Origin: an uncultured Trichormus sp.
GTDB lineage: Bacteria; Cyanobacteriota; Cyanobacteriia; Cyanobacteriales; Nostocaceae
Assembly (NCBI GenBank): GCA_936914905.1
Contig: CAKZGI010000031.1
Coordinates: forward strand, 1-32,381
Direction: 5' to 3'
Length of the DNA: 32,381 nt
Both the position numbers and the translations under genes were made by a program. Below are positions 1 to 7,984 of the stretch, piece after piece. Numbering within the stretch: position 1 is the first letter of the stretch; each line of letters starts with the position of its first letter. The notes below the pieces were generated by a model. The model had not been told where the DNA came from. It saw only the letters and a list, made by a program, of their open reading frames with translations, and ran no database searches.

Positions 1-110
1 CAATTTCACCAGGGTCAGGGGGCATCATCTACCAGTTCTCCATCTACCCTTCTAGGGTATAGATATTATTGGCACTCTTACACCTTATTTAATCCACTTT
101 CCTTATCAAG

Positions 111-140
111 AAAAAGGCGTGGAATTTGATCTCACGCCTT
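111..140 (-). terminator. Rho-independent terminator of the 50-aa small gene
   Basis: AAGGCGTG (114-121) and CACGCCTT (133-140) form a perfect 8-bp stem with an 11-nt loop. Read on the minus strand it ends in a run of T (complement of 111-115). It lies about 45 bp downstream of the minus-strand small gene, so it probably ends that transcript. Confidence 0.7.
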
Positions 141-185
141 CATTGTTATTACTTATACACTTGTGAAGTTTTTTTAAATAAAAAT

Positions 186-338
186 CTACCAAGATGCTGC
201 TTTACCTTTCTTATAAAGATCTCCAGTAAAAGGTTGGAACCCAATTACAGGATAGGCATCATCTGTAGGGCTAAAAATTCGCATGAAGCCTTCAGACACA
301 AATTGAGTCATACTAGCAAGCATTTTAGTGATAGCCAT
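186..338 (-). CDS. Conserved-looking 50-aa small protein, function unknown
   Basis: The start is taken at the ATG at 338 rather than 371, because an AGGGAG ribosome-binding site lies about 11 nt upstream of it. The product begins MAITKMLASMTQFVSEGF and continues with MRIFSPTDDAYPVIG. An amphipathic or hydrophobic N-terminal helix is followed by a polar, Pro/Gly-rich tail with PVIGFQPFTGDLY; there is no signal peptide and no cysteine. It is monocistronic, with its own terminator at 111-140. Upstream are two direct copies of ATATCTATAC (377-386 and 402-411), 25 nt apart, which could be regulator sites. Its composition looks like a real protein, but I cannot name the family or assign a function. 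Confidence 0.6.
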   Translation of the reverse strand: MAITKMLASMTQFVSEGFMRIFSPTDDAYPVIGFQPFTGDLYKKGKAASW

Positions 339-567
339 AATATTTAGACTCCCTTTTTTTATGCTTTCCATCTGTCATATCTATACTTTACTTTAATGGT
401 GATATCTATACACTTGCTCATATTAGCAATATATTTATATTATCTGCAATGATTATTCAGATATATTCGTAATACTTGATTTTCTTGAATTTGCCAACTG
501 TTCCCTTTAATTATAATTGTAACTGCCATTGTAGTAAAGGGCATTTCCACCGCTTAATTATTGGTAT

Positions 568-582
568 TACTATTAAATAGTA
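568..582. promoter_or_regulatory. Perfect 15-bp palindrome, candidate operator
   Basis: TACTATTAAATAGTA is a perfect odd palindrome centred on 575, about 70 bp upstream of the candidate pncB -35 box. A second short palindrome, AGCAATTTTGCT (691-702), lies just before the start codon. Because an NrtR-like repressor is encoded downstream in the same cluster, either may be its operator. This rests on symmetry and position only; I did not match it to a known NrtR consensus. Confidence 0.3.
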
Positions 583-652
583 TAAAATAATAGGTGCTTA
601 TCGCTTAATTTACCTGTATTTACAAGACTTTCAAGCATAATTATTCTTAGAC

Positions 653-681
653 TTGACATTAGTTATGGTATTATTTACTTT
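653..681 (+). promoter_or_regulatory. Candidate sigma-70-type promoter of the NAD cluster
   Basis: A consensus -35 box TTGACA (653-658) is followed after 17 bp by TACTTT (676-681), matching four of six positions of a -10 box. It sits about 35 bp upstream of the pncB start and on the correct strand. Confidence 0.4.
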
Positions 682-715
682 AATGAGATAAGCAATTTTG
701 CTACGATACAGTTAT

Positions 716-2092
716 ATGACCACTTTTATAGATGTGGGCTATGGCTACCAAAGCCCAGAACTGAATCTCAGTCAAGAAGATTACAGCTTGCTGACTGACC
801 TTTACCAGCTAACAATGGCAGCTTGTTACACAGGTGAAGGGATAGAACAAAAACGGGCAAGTTTTGAATTATTTGTGAGACGCTTACCTAATGGTTTTGG
901 CTATTTAATAGCTATGGGTTTGGCGCAAGCTTTGGAATATTTGGCTAAATTCCGCTTTAATTCCGCGCAAATTGCTGCTTTGCAGGATACGGGAATTTTT
1001 ACCCATGTACCTGAGCATTTTTGGTCATTACTGGCTGAAGGGGCTTTTACTGGGGATGTATGGGCTGTACCAGAAGGAACTGCGGTATTTGCCAATGAGC
1101 CATTTTTACGGGTGGAAGCGCCTTTATGGCAAGCACAGTTAGTAGAAACCTATCTTTTAAATACTATTAATTACCAAACTTTAATTGCTACAAAGGCAGC
1201 TAGATTACGTGATATTGCGGGAGAAAAAGCAACACTTCTGGAATTTGGTACGCGCAGGGCTTTTAGTCCCCAAGCTTCTTTATGGGCTGCACGGGCAGCT
1301 TTAGCTAGTGGTTTAGATGCAACGTCTAATGTGTTAGCAGCGATACAACTAGAGCAAAAACCAAGTGGTACTATGGCACACGCTTTAGTTATGGCTTTAT
1401 CAGCTTTAGAAGGAAGTGAAGAACAAGCTTTTACAGCCTTTCATCAATATTTCCCGGGTGCCCCATTGTTAATTGATACCTATGATACTGTTGCTAGCGC
1501 TCAAAAGTTGGCGCTGAAAGTAAAAATGGGGGAAATGAAATTAACGGGGGTGAGGTTGGATTCTGGAGATTTGGTTAGTTTATCAAAAACAGTGCGAGCG
1601 CTCCTACCAGAAGTTTCAATTTTTGCCAGTGGTGATTTAGATGAATGGGAAATTCAGCGACTCAAAACAGAAGGTGCAGAAATTGATGGTTATGGTTTAG
1701 GAACAAAATTAGTTACAGGTTCTCCTGTCAATGGAGTTTATAAATTAGTAGATATTGATGGCATTCCAGTGATGAAAATGTCTAGTGGTAAGTTTACTTA
1801 TCCAGGACGTAAACAAATATTTCGTTCTTTTGGAGGAAGTAAATTACAAGCGGATAAATTAGGTTTATTAGATGAAAATGAGGCTGAAAAAAAACCTTTA
1901 TTACAGTTGGTGATGAAAGAGGGTAAACAATTAGAAAAACCTGAAATTTTAACAAAAATTCGTCAGCGGACAGAGTTTTCTGTTGCTAGTTTATCAGAAG
2001 AAATACGAAGATTAAAAAATCCTATTTCTGTGAACGTAGAAATTTCTCAAATGTTGCGAAATTTGACTGAGGAAACGAAGGCAAAACACTAA
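716..2092 (+). CDS. pncB: Nicotinate phosphoribosyltransferase
   Basis: Converts nicotinate, PRPP and ATP to nicotinate mononucleotide, the entry step of the Preiss-Handler NAD salvage route. Family hallmarks are LLTDLYQLTMAACY near residue 25, LEFGTRRAFSPQASLWAARA, the TMAHALVMAL segment with the likely catalytic histidine, LIDTYDT, and the phosphate-binding GVRLDSGDL. Its 458 codons are normal for the family. The open frame extends 18 bp upstream to a TTG at 698, but the ATG at 716 is the better start; no strong ribosome-binding site is visible for either. It is first in a cluster with nadD, an NrtR-like gene and nadE. A promoter and palindromes lie upstream. It appears intact. Confidence 0.95.
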   Translation: MTTFIDVGYGYQSPELNLSQEDYSLLTDLYQLTMAACYTGEGIEQKRASFELFVRRLPNGFGYLIAMGLAQALEYLAKFRFNSAQIAALQDTGIFTHVPEHFWSLLAEGAFTGDVWAVPEGTAVFANEPFLRVEAPLWQAQLVETYLLNTINYQTLIATKAARLRDIAGEKATLLEFGTRRAFSPQASLWAARAALASGLDATSNVLAAIQLEQKPSGTMAHALVMALSALEGSEEQAFTAFHQYFPGAPLLIDTYDTVASAQKLALKVKMGEMKLTGVRLDSGDLVSLSKTVRALLPEVSIFASGDLDEWEIQRLKTEGAEIDGYGLGTKLVTGSPVNGVYKLVDIDGIPVMKMSSGKFTYPGRKQIFRSFGGSKLQADKLGLLDENEAEKKPLLQLVMKEGKQLEKPEILTKIRQRTEFSVASLSEEIRRLKNPISVNVEISQMLRNLTEETKAKH

Positions 2093-2201
2093 TTTTGAAC
2101 ACAGATACACAGATGATTAACTTATAGTAGTGGTGAGTGAGTAGTTAGCAATTTATAACTGTGACCTGTCAACTGTCACCTACTTCTTGAACTCCTATAT
2201 T

Positions 2202-2235
2202 ATGAACATTACCTTATTATGAACATTACCTTATT
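2202..2235 (+). repeat. 17-bp perfect tandem duplication across the nadD start
   Basis: ATGAACATTACCTTATT occurs twice back to back (2202-2218 and 2219-2235). The second copy is the genuine nadD start. The first copy opens a six-codon minigene, MNITLL, whose TGA stop (2220-2222) overlaps the nadD ATG as ATGA. This looks like a slippage duplication that created a short upstream ORF coupled to nadD. Confidence 0.85.
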
Positions 2236-2782
2236 TGGAACAAGTGCTGATCCACCAACTGCTGGACATCAAAAAATTATCAAGTGGTTATCTGAAGATT
2301 CTGATTGGGTTGCTGTTTGGGCTGCTGATAATCCCTTTAAGTCTCAGCAAACTCCTTTACCTCATCGGGCGGCTATGTTACAACTTTTAATCAGAGATAT
2401 AGAAAATCCCAGAGATAATATTTCTTTGGAACAAGATTTGAGCAGTTGGCGAACTTTTGAAACAGTAGAAAAGGCTAAATTACGTTGGGGTGATAATGCC
2501 GAATATACTTTAGTAATTGGTTCAGATTTATTGCATCAGCTACCACGATGGTATCATGTTGAAGAATTGTTAAAACAAGTGCGACTTTTAGTAATTCCTC
2601 GACCAGGCTATGTCATAAATGATTCGAGTTTGGAGGAAATTAAGCAGTTAGGAGGAAAAATTGCGATCGCCAGTTTAACTGGTTTAGATGTCTCTTCCAC
2701 GGCTTTTCGTAAACAAAAAGATCCCGAAACTCTTACCCCCCCTGTTATCGCTTATATTTATCGAGAGCATTTGTACGTTTAA
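2219..2782 (+). CDS. nadD: Nicotinate-nucleotide adenylyltransferase
   Basis: Transfers AMP from ATP to nicotinate mononucleotide, giving deamido-NAD, the step after PncB and before NadE. The N-terminus MNITLFGTSADPPTAGH carries the nucleotidyltransferase (H/T)xGH signature as TAGH. The TLVIGSDLLHQLPRW region matches the substrate-binding part of the family. Near the C-terminus, DVSSTAFRK is the cyanobacterial version of the ISST-x-xR motif. At 187 codons it is of normal length. Its start lies inside a 17-bp tandem duplication, and its TAA abuts the ATG of the next gene, so the downstream regulator is probably translationally coupled to it. A HIP1 site lies at 2663-2670. Confidence 0.92.
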   Translation: MNITLFGTSADPPTAGHQKIIKWLSEDSDWVAVWAADNPFKSQQTPLPHRAAMLQLLIRDIENPRDNISLEQDLSSWRTFETVEKAKLRWGDNAEYTLVIGSDLLHQLPRWYHVEELLKQVRLLVIPRPGYVINDSSLEEIKQLGGKIAIASLTGLDVSSTAFRKQKDPETLTPPVIAYIYREHLYV

Positions 2783-3529
2783 ATGCCAGCACGCAACCAC
2801 AAAAAAAATCCCAATCCGATAAATCAACAACCTTTGGCTGATTTCAAAGTCGGTGTAGATAATGTAATTTTTTCTGTAGATACAGCCCAAAATCGGCTGT
2901 TAGTTTTATTAGTAATGCGACAGCAAGAGCCATTTGTAAATTCTTGGAGTCTTCCCGGTACTTTAGTACGTCAAGGAGAATCTTTAGAAGATGCGGCTTA
3001 TCGCATTATGGCAGAAAAAATAAAAGTCAATAATCTCTATTTAGAACAACTCTATACTTTTGGTGGTCCCAATCGTGATCCAAGGGAAAAGACTGATAGT
3101 TATGGAGTGCGTTATTTATCAGTAAGTTACTTTGCTTTAGTCCGGTTTGAAGAAGCAGAATTAGTTGCTGATAAAGTTGCTGGTATTGCATGCTATCCAG
3201 TTAAACAAATACCCCAACTAGCATTTGATCATCATGAAATTATCACCTATGGACACAGAAGATTAAAAAATAAATTAGAGTACAGTCCTGTAGCTTTTGA
3301 AGTCTTACCAGACACCTTTACTCTCAATGATTTATATCAGCTATACACCACGATTTTAGGGGAAAATTTCTCAGATTATTCTAATTTTCGGGCGCGTTTA
3401 CTAAAGCTAGGTTTTTTATCGGATACTGGAATCAAAATATCAAGAGGAGCAGGACGACCTGCTAGTTTGTATAAATTTGATGCAGAAGCCTTTGCACCTT
3501 TTAAAGATAAACCTTTAGTGTTTATTTAA
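2783..3529 (+). CDS. nrtR: NrtR-type Nudix/winged-helix regulator of NAD metabolism
   Basis: A two-domain protein. Residues about 20-150 form a Nudix fold (VDNVIFSVDT, WSLPGTLVRQGES), and about 170-248 form a winged helix (NFRARLLKLGFL, then RGAGRPASLYKF). This architecture is that of NrtR, a repressor that senses ADP-ribose and controls NAD genes in several bacteria including cyanobacteria. The Nudix box is degenerate: GESLEDAAYRIMAEK lacks the RE and EE catalytic glutamates, so hydrolase activity is unlikely and a sensing role is favoured. It starts immediately after the nadD stop (TAAATG) with no separate ribosome-binding site. Placement among pncB, nadD and nadE supports local autoregulation. 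The symbol rests on architecture and context. Confidence 0.82.
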   Translation: MPARNHKKNPNPINQQPLADFKVGVDNVIFSVDTAQNRLLVLLVMRQQEPFVNSWSLPGTLVRQGESLEDAAYRIMAEKIKVNNLYLEQLYTFGGPNRDPREKTDSYGVRYLSVSYFALVRFEEAELVADKVAGIACYPVKQIPQLAFDHHEIITYGHRRLKNKLEYSPVAFEVLPDTFTLNDLYQLYTTILGENFSDYSNFRARLLKLGFLSDTGIKISRGAGRPASLYKFDAEAFAPFKDKPLVFI

Positions 3530-3531
3530 AT

Positions 3532-3561
3532 AGGTGATAGTTAAGAAGGTGATAGTTAAGA
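3532..3561 (+). repeat. 15-bp perfect tandem duplication between nrtR and nadE
   Basis: AGGTGATAGTTAAGA occurs twice in direct succession (3532-3546, 3547-3561), just after the nrtR stop. The rest of the 97-bp gap is AT-rich and repetitive. This is the short tandem repeat style common in heterocystous cyanobacterial intergenic DNA. Confidence 0.85.
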
Positions 3562-3626
3562 GGGAATAGGGAATAGAAAATAATTATTTACCAATCAAAA
3601 ATCACTAATTACTCATTACCTTTTAT

Positions 3627-5300
3627 ATGAAGATAGCCATTGCTCAACTTAATCCTATTATTGGTGACTTGCCTGGAAATGCCCAAAAAATTCTGGAAAC
3701 TGCACAACACGCAGTATCAGCAAATGCAAGTTTATTATTGACACCAGAACTTTCTTTATGTGGTTATCCACCACGAGATTTATTATTGAATCCTAGCTTT
3801 GTGGAAGCTATGAATACCACATTACAAAAATTAGCTAAAGACTTACCACCCAATTTAGCTGTATTAGTGGGAACTGTTGTCAAAAATACCGAAGCATATA
3901 TTACTGGGGGTAAAACTTTATTTAACAGTATTGCTTGGTTAGAAGCAGGAAAAATCAAGCAATATTTTCACAAACGACTATTACCAAATTATGATGTATT
4001 TGATGAAAAACGATATTTTGAACCAGGGTTACAGGCTAATTATTTTTCTCTGGATGATATCAATATTGGAGTGACAATTTGCGAAGATTTATGGAATGAT
4101 GAGGAATTTTGGGGCAAACGTAGTTATGCAGTCAATCCCATTGCTGATTTGTCAATTTTAGGTGTAGATTTAATTATTAATCTATCGGCTTCACCTTACA
4201 CAGTTGGTAAGCAAAAGTTACGGGAAGCAATGTTGAAGCATAGTGCTGTAAACTTTCAAGAACCAGTAATTTATACTAATCAAGTCGGCGGAAATGATGA
4301 TTTAATTTTTGATGGTCGCAGTTTTGCTTTGAATCTTCAAGGTGAGATTATTTGTCGTGCTAAAGGATTTGAGACTGATTTGTTAATTGTTGAATTTGAT
4401 GAAACACAACGAGATTTACAGCTAGGTTCTATTTCCCCAGTTTATGAATCTGAAGATGAGGAAATTTGGTCTGCTTTGGTTTTGGGTGTGCGCGATTATG
4501 TTAATAAATGTCGCTTTTCCGAAGTTGTCTTAGGTTTAAGTGGCGGGGTTGATTCGGCTTTAGTCGCTGCTATTGCTACTGCGGCATTAGGCAAAGAAAA
4601 CGTTTTAGGAATTCTGATGCCTTCTCCTTATAGTTATGAACATTCTATTAGTGATGCTTTGGCATTAGCTGATAATTTGGAAATTAAAACCCATATTTTA
4701 CCCATTGGGGAATTAATGCAAGGGTTTGATAATTCTCTGGTTGAGTTATTTGCCGGAACAGAATTTGGCATTGCCGAAGAAAATATTCAATCCCGAATTA
4801 GAGGTAATTTACTAATGGCTATAGCAAATAAATTTGGTTATCTGCTCTTATCTACTGGGAATAAATCAGAAATGGCTGTTGGTTACTGCACTCTCTACGG
4901 TGATATGAATGGTGGTTTAGCGGTAATTGCAGATGTTCCTAAAACTCGTGTTTATTCTCTTTGTCATTGGTTAAATTTCCATAGCAATAGGGAAATTATT
5001 CCCCAAAATATCCTCACTAAACCACCAAGCGCCGAACTCAAACCCTGTCAAGTTGATCAAGATTATCTACCTGCTTATGAGATATTAGATGATATATTAC
5101 AACGCTTGGTTCATGACCACCAATCAGGAGAACAGATAGTTGCATCTGGTCACGATTCAGCTATTGTCAACCGAGTGTTGCAAATGGTAGCGCGGGCTGA
5201 ATTTAAGCGCCGACAAGCACCCCCTGGACTCAAAATTACTGACCGCGCTTTTGGTACTGGTTGGAGAATGCCTATTGCTAGAGTTTTTAGTATTCAGTAA
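3627..5300 (+). CDS. nadE: Glutamine-dependent NAD+ synthetase
   Basis: Amidates deamido-NAD to NAD using ammonia released from glutamine and ATP, the last step of NAD synthesis. The N-terminal nitrilase-type glutaminase domain (about 1-260) shows the catalytic triad in context: Glu in LTPELSLCGYPPRDLL, Lys in YFHKRLLPNYDVFDE, and Cys in GVTICEDLWND. The C-terminal synthetase domain (about 280-557) has the PP-loop LGLSGGVDSALVAA, then STGNKSEMAVGYCTLYGD and KPPSAELKPCQVDQDYLP. Its 557 codons are normal for the two-domain bacterial form. It is the last gene of the cluster. Its 3' end overlaps, on the other strand, a remnant ending at 5287. It appears intact. Confidence 0.95.
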   Translation: MKIAIAQLNPIIGDLPGNAQKILETAQHAVSANASLLLTPELSLCGYPPRDLLLNPSFVEAMNTTLQKLAKDLPPNLAVLVGTVVKNTEAYITGGKTLFNSIAWLEAGKIKQYFHKRLLPNYDVFDEKRYFEPGLQANYFSLDDINIGVTICEDLWNDEEFWGKRSYAVNPIADLSILGVDLIINLSASPYTVGKQKLREAMLKHSAVNFQEPVIYTNQVGGNDDLIFDGRSFALNLQGEIICRAKGFETDLLIVEFDETQRDLQLGSISPVYESEDEEIWSALVLGVRDYVNKCRFSEVVLGLSGGVDSALVAAIATAALGKENVLGILMPSPYSYEHSISDALALADNLEIKTHILPIGELMQGFDNSLVELFAGTEFGIAEENIQSRIRGNLLMAIANKFGYLLLSTGNKSEMAVGYCTLYGDMNGGLAVIADVPKTRVYSLCHWLNFHSNREIIPQNILTKPPSAELKPCQVDQDYLPAYEILDDILQRLVHDHQSGEQIVASGHDSAIVNRVLQMVARAEFKRRQAPPGLKITDRAFGTGWRMPIARVFSIQ

Positions 5301-5444
5301 CCGGAACCTTCCAGATACCAGATTTTCGAATCACAAAATTCTGAGAATCCTTGACTATACTCCCAGGAGTCCAATACATTCCAGAATATACAATGTGTTG
5401 ACCTACCTGATGGTTTACTCCAACTTGTGTGTACACCGTAGCCC
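5287..5444 (-). pseudogene. C-terminal fragment of an unrecognised protein
   Basis: On the minus strand a frame runs without stops for about 50 codons and ends in TAA at 5287-5289, 14 bp inside the 3' end of nadE. Parts of it read TVYTQVGVNHQVGQHIVY and GMYWTPGSIVKDSQNFV, a protein-like composition. No start codon or N-terminal part is found upstream, where a 14-bp tandem repeat begins at 5450. I read it as the tail of a lost gene; I cannot name the family. Confidence 0.4.
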
Positions 5445-5449
5445 TCTTT

Positions 5450-5477
5450 GAGAGAGCGCCTATGAGAGAGCACCTAT
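5450..5477. repeat. 14-bp tandem repeat, two copies
   Basis: GAGAGAGCGCCTAT (5450-5463) is followed directly by GAGAGAGCACCTAT (5464-5477), with one mismatch. It separates the unknown fragment from the restriction remnant. Confidence 0.75.
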
Positions 5478-5499
5478 GGTATCGCCAATCTTTTTACAT

Positions 5500-5838
5500 T
5501 TAAGCTACCCAGTCTTTACACAATAATTCTCCCTGTTCTAAAACTGTGGAAGTTGCTTTATCACATTTATCTGGTGGATAACCATGCTTTTTCAAAAATC
5601 ATTTAACTGTTACTCGTAATTTAGCTCTGACATTTTCTTTCACTGTCCAATCAATGGTTCAATTAGCACGAGTTGCTTTTACTAAATCACGAGCGATAAC
5701 TTTAAGGGAGTAATCTCCCAAAATCATCACTGCACTGTCGTTTACTTCCAAGGTATCATAAAAAGCTGTTTCATCGACCGTTAGTCCTAAGTCTTCATCC
5801 CATCTTTGTGCCTCCCGCATGGCTTTTGCTAGTTCAAA
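5500..5838 (-). pseudogene. hsdR: C-terminal remnant of type I restriction endonuclease subunit R
   Basis: One minus-strand frame reads [52 protein letters not shown] and [14 protein letters not shown] before a TAA at 5500. This matches the C-terminal region of HsdR, the subunit that translocates and cleaves DNA. Two in-frame TGA codons (5659-5661 and 5599-5601) break it; the second follows Lys where Arg would be expected, so CGA to TGA is likely. The motor and nuclease domains are absent. Its 5' end joins directly to hsdM at about 5838, as expected if a deletion removed the end of hsdM, any hsdS and most of hsdR. Confidence 0.75.
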
Positions 5839-6906
5839 GCCGGAATTTGGGTATTATAAAATAACTGTCCTGGGAACGCCACCATGCAATCAACTAAATC
5901 TGCTTCAATTAAAGATTTTCTAATCTCTTTTTCCCCAGATTGATTAGAACTCATTGAACCATTAGCTAATATAAACCGCGCATAATCTTAAGGGTATCAA
6001 TGACTAATAATATGTTGAAACCAGGCGTAATTGGCACTAGTAACCGCAGGAGTTCCGTAAATCCAACGTCCATCTTCTTGTAATTTGTCTCCTACCCAAT
6101 CACTCATATTAAAAGGAGGATTTGCTACTGTATATATAGTCTGCTCTTAAATCTTTGTGTAAATCACTGCAGAATGTATCACGATTCTGATTACCAATAT
6201 TTCCCTCAATCCCCCGGATAGCTAAATTCATTTTGCACAGCTTCCAAGTTGTGGGGTTAGATTCTTGTCCATATATAGAAATATACCCAACTTTTCCACC
6301 ATGAGACTCAACAAATTTCTCTGACTGGACAAACATTTCCCCAGAACTGCAACAAGGATCATAAACTCGTTCTTTGTAGGGTTCTAGTATTTCTACTAAC
6401 AATTGAACTACACATCTAGGAGTGTAAAATTGTCCTCCATTCTTTTTTTCTGCACTGGCAAACTGCCCTAAAAAATACTCGTAAACTCTACCTAAAATAT
6501 CCTTAGAGCGACTTTCAGCATCTCCTAAACCAATGGTGCTAATTAAATCTATTAATTCCCCCAGTAATCGTTTATCTAGGGAGGGTTTACCATATTTTTT
6601 GGGTAATACGCCTTTGAGAGAGGTGTTTTCTTTTTCTATGGCCTCCATCCCCTCATCAATTAACTGCCCAATCAGCGGGTTTTTAGCATTACTCTGGAAA
6701 TTTAACCAGCGTGCAGCCTGGGGGAGGTAAAATATATTCTCTGCTTTGTATTAGTCTCCTTGTTCTGGGTCTGCGTATTCATCCTCTGCTAATTTCTCGT
6801 AGAGTTTGTTAAAAGCATCGGAAATGTACTTGAGCAAAATCAACCCCAGGATAACGTGCTTGTATTCGGCAGCATCTAAGTGACCCCACAATCTATTAAA
6901 CTTCAT
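5839..6906 (-). pseudogene. hsdM: Decayed type I DNA methyltransferase subunit M
   Basis: Reading starts at ATG 6906 ([17 protein letters not shown], then [13 protein letters not shown]), the HsdM N-terminal helical domain with a few residues missing after LW. A TAA at 6751-6753 interrupts it. The frame resumes with [26 protein letters not shown] and [11 protein letters not shown], then shifts near 6130 so that the catalytic NPPF is in another frame, with further stops at 5997-5999 and 5988-5990. It ends at [11 protein letters not shown], fused to hsdR sequence. AdoMet motif I, usually DPxxGSGGM, has lost both key glycines (SSGEM). The longest open piece, 6109-6648, cannot give an active enzyme. 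Confidence 0.85.
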
Positions 6907-6910
6907 AGTT

Positions 6911-6928
6911 AGTCTGCGTTAGCAGACT
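6911..6928. terminator. Hairpin downstream of the TPR gene
   Basis: AGTCTGC, a 4-nt loop and GCAGACT form a perfect 7-bp stem about 20 bp beyond the stop of the minus-strand TPR gene. There is no clear T-run, so this may be a weak terminator or an mRNA 3'-end stabiliser. It also lies just upstream of the hsdM remnant start. Confidence 0.4.
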
Positions 6929-6947
6929 TAGCTACAAGCTGCAATAA

Positions 6948-7631
6948 TTAACCGCCTATTTCTCGTAACAAGGCTTCTACCCGGTCTATACCTTCTGGGT
7001 CATTACTACTACGATATAAATTCAGGGCTTTTCTTAATACATTGCTGGCTTGTTGAGTTTGTCTTCGCTGGTTAAACATTGAACCCATCAACTCATAGGT
7101 GCGGGGGTTGTTCCTATTCAGGTTTATTGCTTGTTCATAAGCCCACATTGCTGATTCGTAGTCTCCCAAAGTAGTTTGGGTTACACCTAAACCTAAATAA
7201 GCATTAACGTTATTACGGTTTAGCTGGATGGCACGACGATAAGCTTCCTTAGCGCCACGTGTGTCTCCTGTGTTACCTTTGATATAACCTACGGCGTAAT
7301 AAAAATCACTGTTATTAGGGTCGATAGTGATCGCTCGGCGATAAGCAGCTAACGCCAATTGAAAATTACTTTGTTGAGCATATAAATAGCCAATCCCAGA
7401 ATGAATTTTGGGATTTCTAGGATCTAATTTCCCTGCTTCCTGATAAACTGCGATCGCTCCATTATAATCCCCCGCATCTACTAGCCTCCGTCCTTCTTCC
7501 AGCAGTTCCTTTAACCGCTCATTACTGGCTTGAGCAACTAATACTTCTGCACGCACTGCTACCAAAGGAGTAGTAGTAACCAGAGATCCTAATAATAGAA
7601 CAGTCACTAAAAATGATGTCTGTTTATACAC
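6948..7631 (-). CDS. Exported TPR-repeat protein
   Basis: A 227-residue protein with an N-terminal signal peptide (MYKQTSFLVTVLLLGSLV, cleavage probably near residue 29), followed by about five tetratricopeptide repeats from about residue 40 to 215. Examples are AIAVYQEAGKLDPRNPKIH, ALAAYRRAITIDPNNSDFY and AKEAYRRAIQLNRNNVNAY. TPR arrays are protein-protein scaffolds; here it would act in the periplasm or thylakoid lumen, partner unknown. The start is GTG at 7631, supported by AAGGGA about 9 nt upstream. It stands alone between the hsdM remnant and a 353-bp gap. It appears intact. Confidence 0.85.
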   Translation of the reverse strand: MYKQTSFLVTVLLLGSLVTTTPLVAVRAEVLVAQASNERLKELLEEGRRLVDAGDYNGAIAVYQEAGKLDPRNPKIHSGIGYLYAQQSNFQLALAAYRRAITIDPNNSDFYYAVGYIKGNTGDTRGAKEAYRRAIQLNRNNVNAYLGLGVTQTTLGDYESAMWAYEQAINLNRNNPRTYELMGSMFNQRRQTQQASNVLRKALNLYRSSNDPEGIDRVEALLREIGG

Positions 7632-7984
7632 AATAAATTCCCTTAAATTTTAATGAAGTTTTTGTTTGTATATTAAAACAAAAATCTTTCAATTTGAAAC
7701 CGGTATTTTTCACATTGACAAAATACTCCACTCAAATATAGGAATCCGGTTTGATTACTGATAGTAGTGTCATGAACCCAATTTCCTTGTTATCGTTCAG
7801 GTATAAAGGTAATTTATCAAAACTAAAATTATTAACTGCCTTCTGTTCTCCGTTCCCCTAAGTAGCAACTTACGTTATTAGGATGACAACAACATCTAGA
7901 AAGTTCCAGGCATTGTTGCCTTCTTCATCAAAAAAAATGCAAAATTAGAAAATATCCAGCTATTTGCTATTTATGAGCTAACTT
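7632..7984. other. Intergenic region, nothing recognised
   Basis: This AT-rich gap between divergent genes holds the 5' region of the TPR gene and of the YbjQ relic. I see no convincing promoter boxes, hairpin, or protein-like frame on either strand. Confidence 0.5.

Noticed and set aside
126-347. 73-codon plus-strand open frame at the left edge
   Set aside because: It is antisense to the better-supported small minus-strand gene, runs through that gene's terminator, and its Cys/His/Lys mix is not protein-like.
5251-5451. 66-codon plus-strand frame after nadE
   Set aside because: It lies in another frame of the nadE end and antisense to a more protein-like fragment; no ribosome-binding site.
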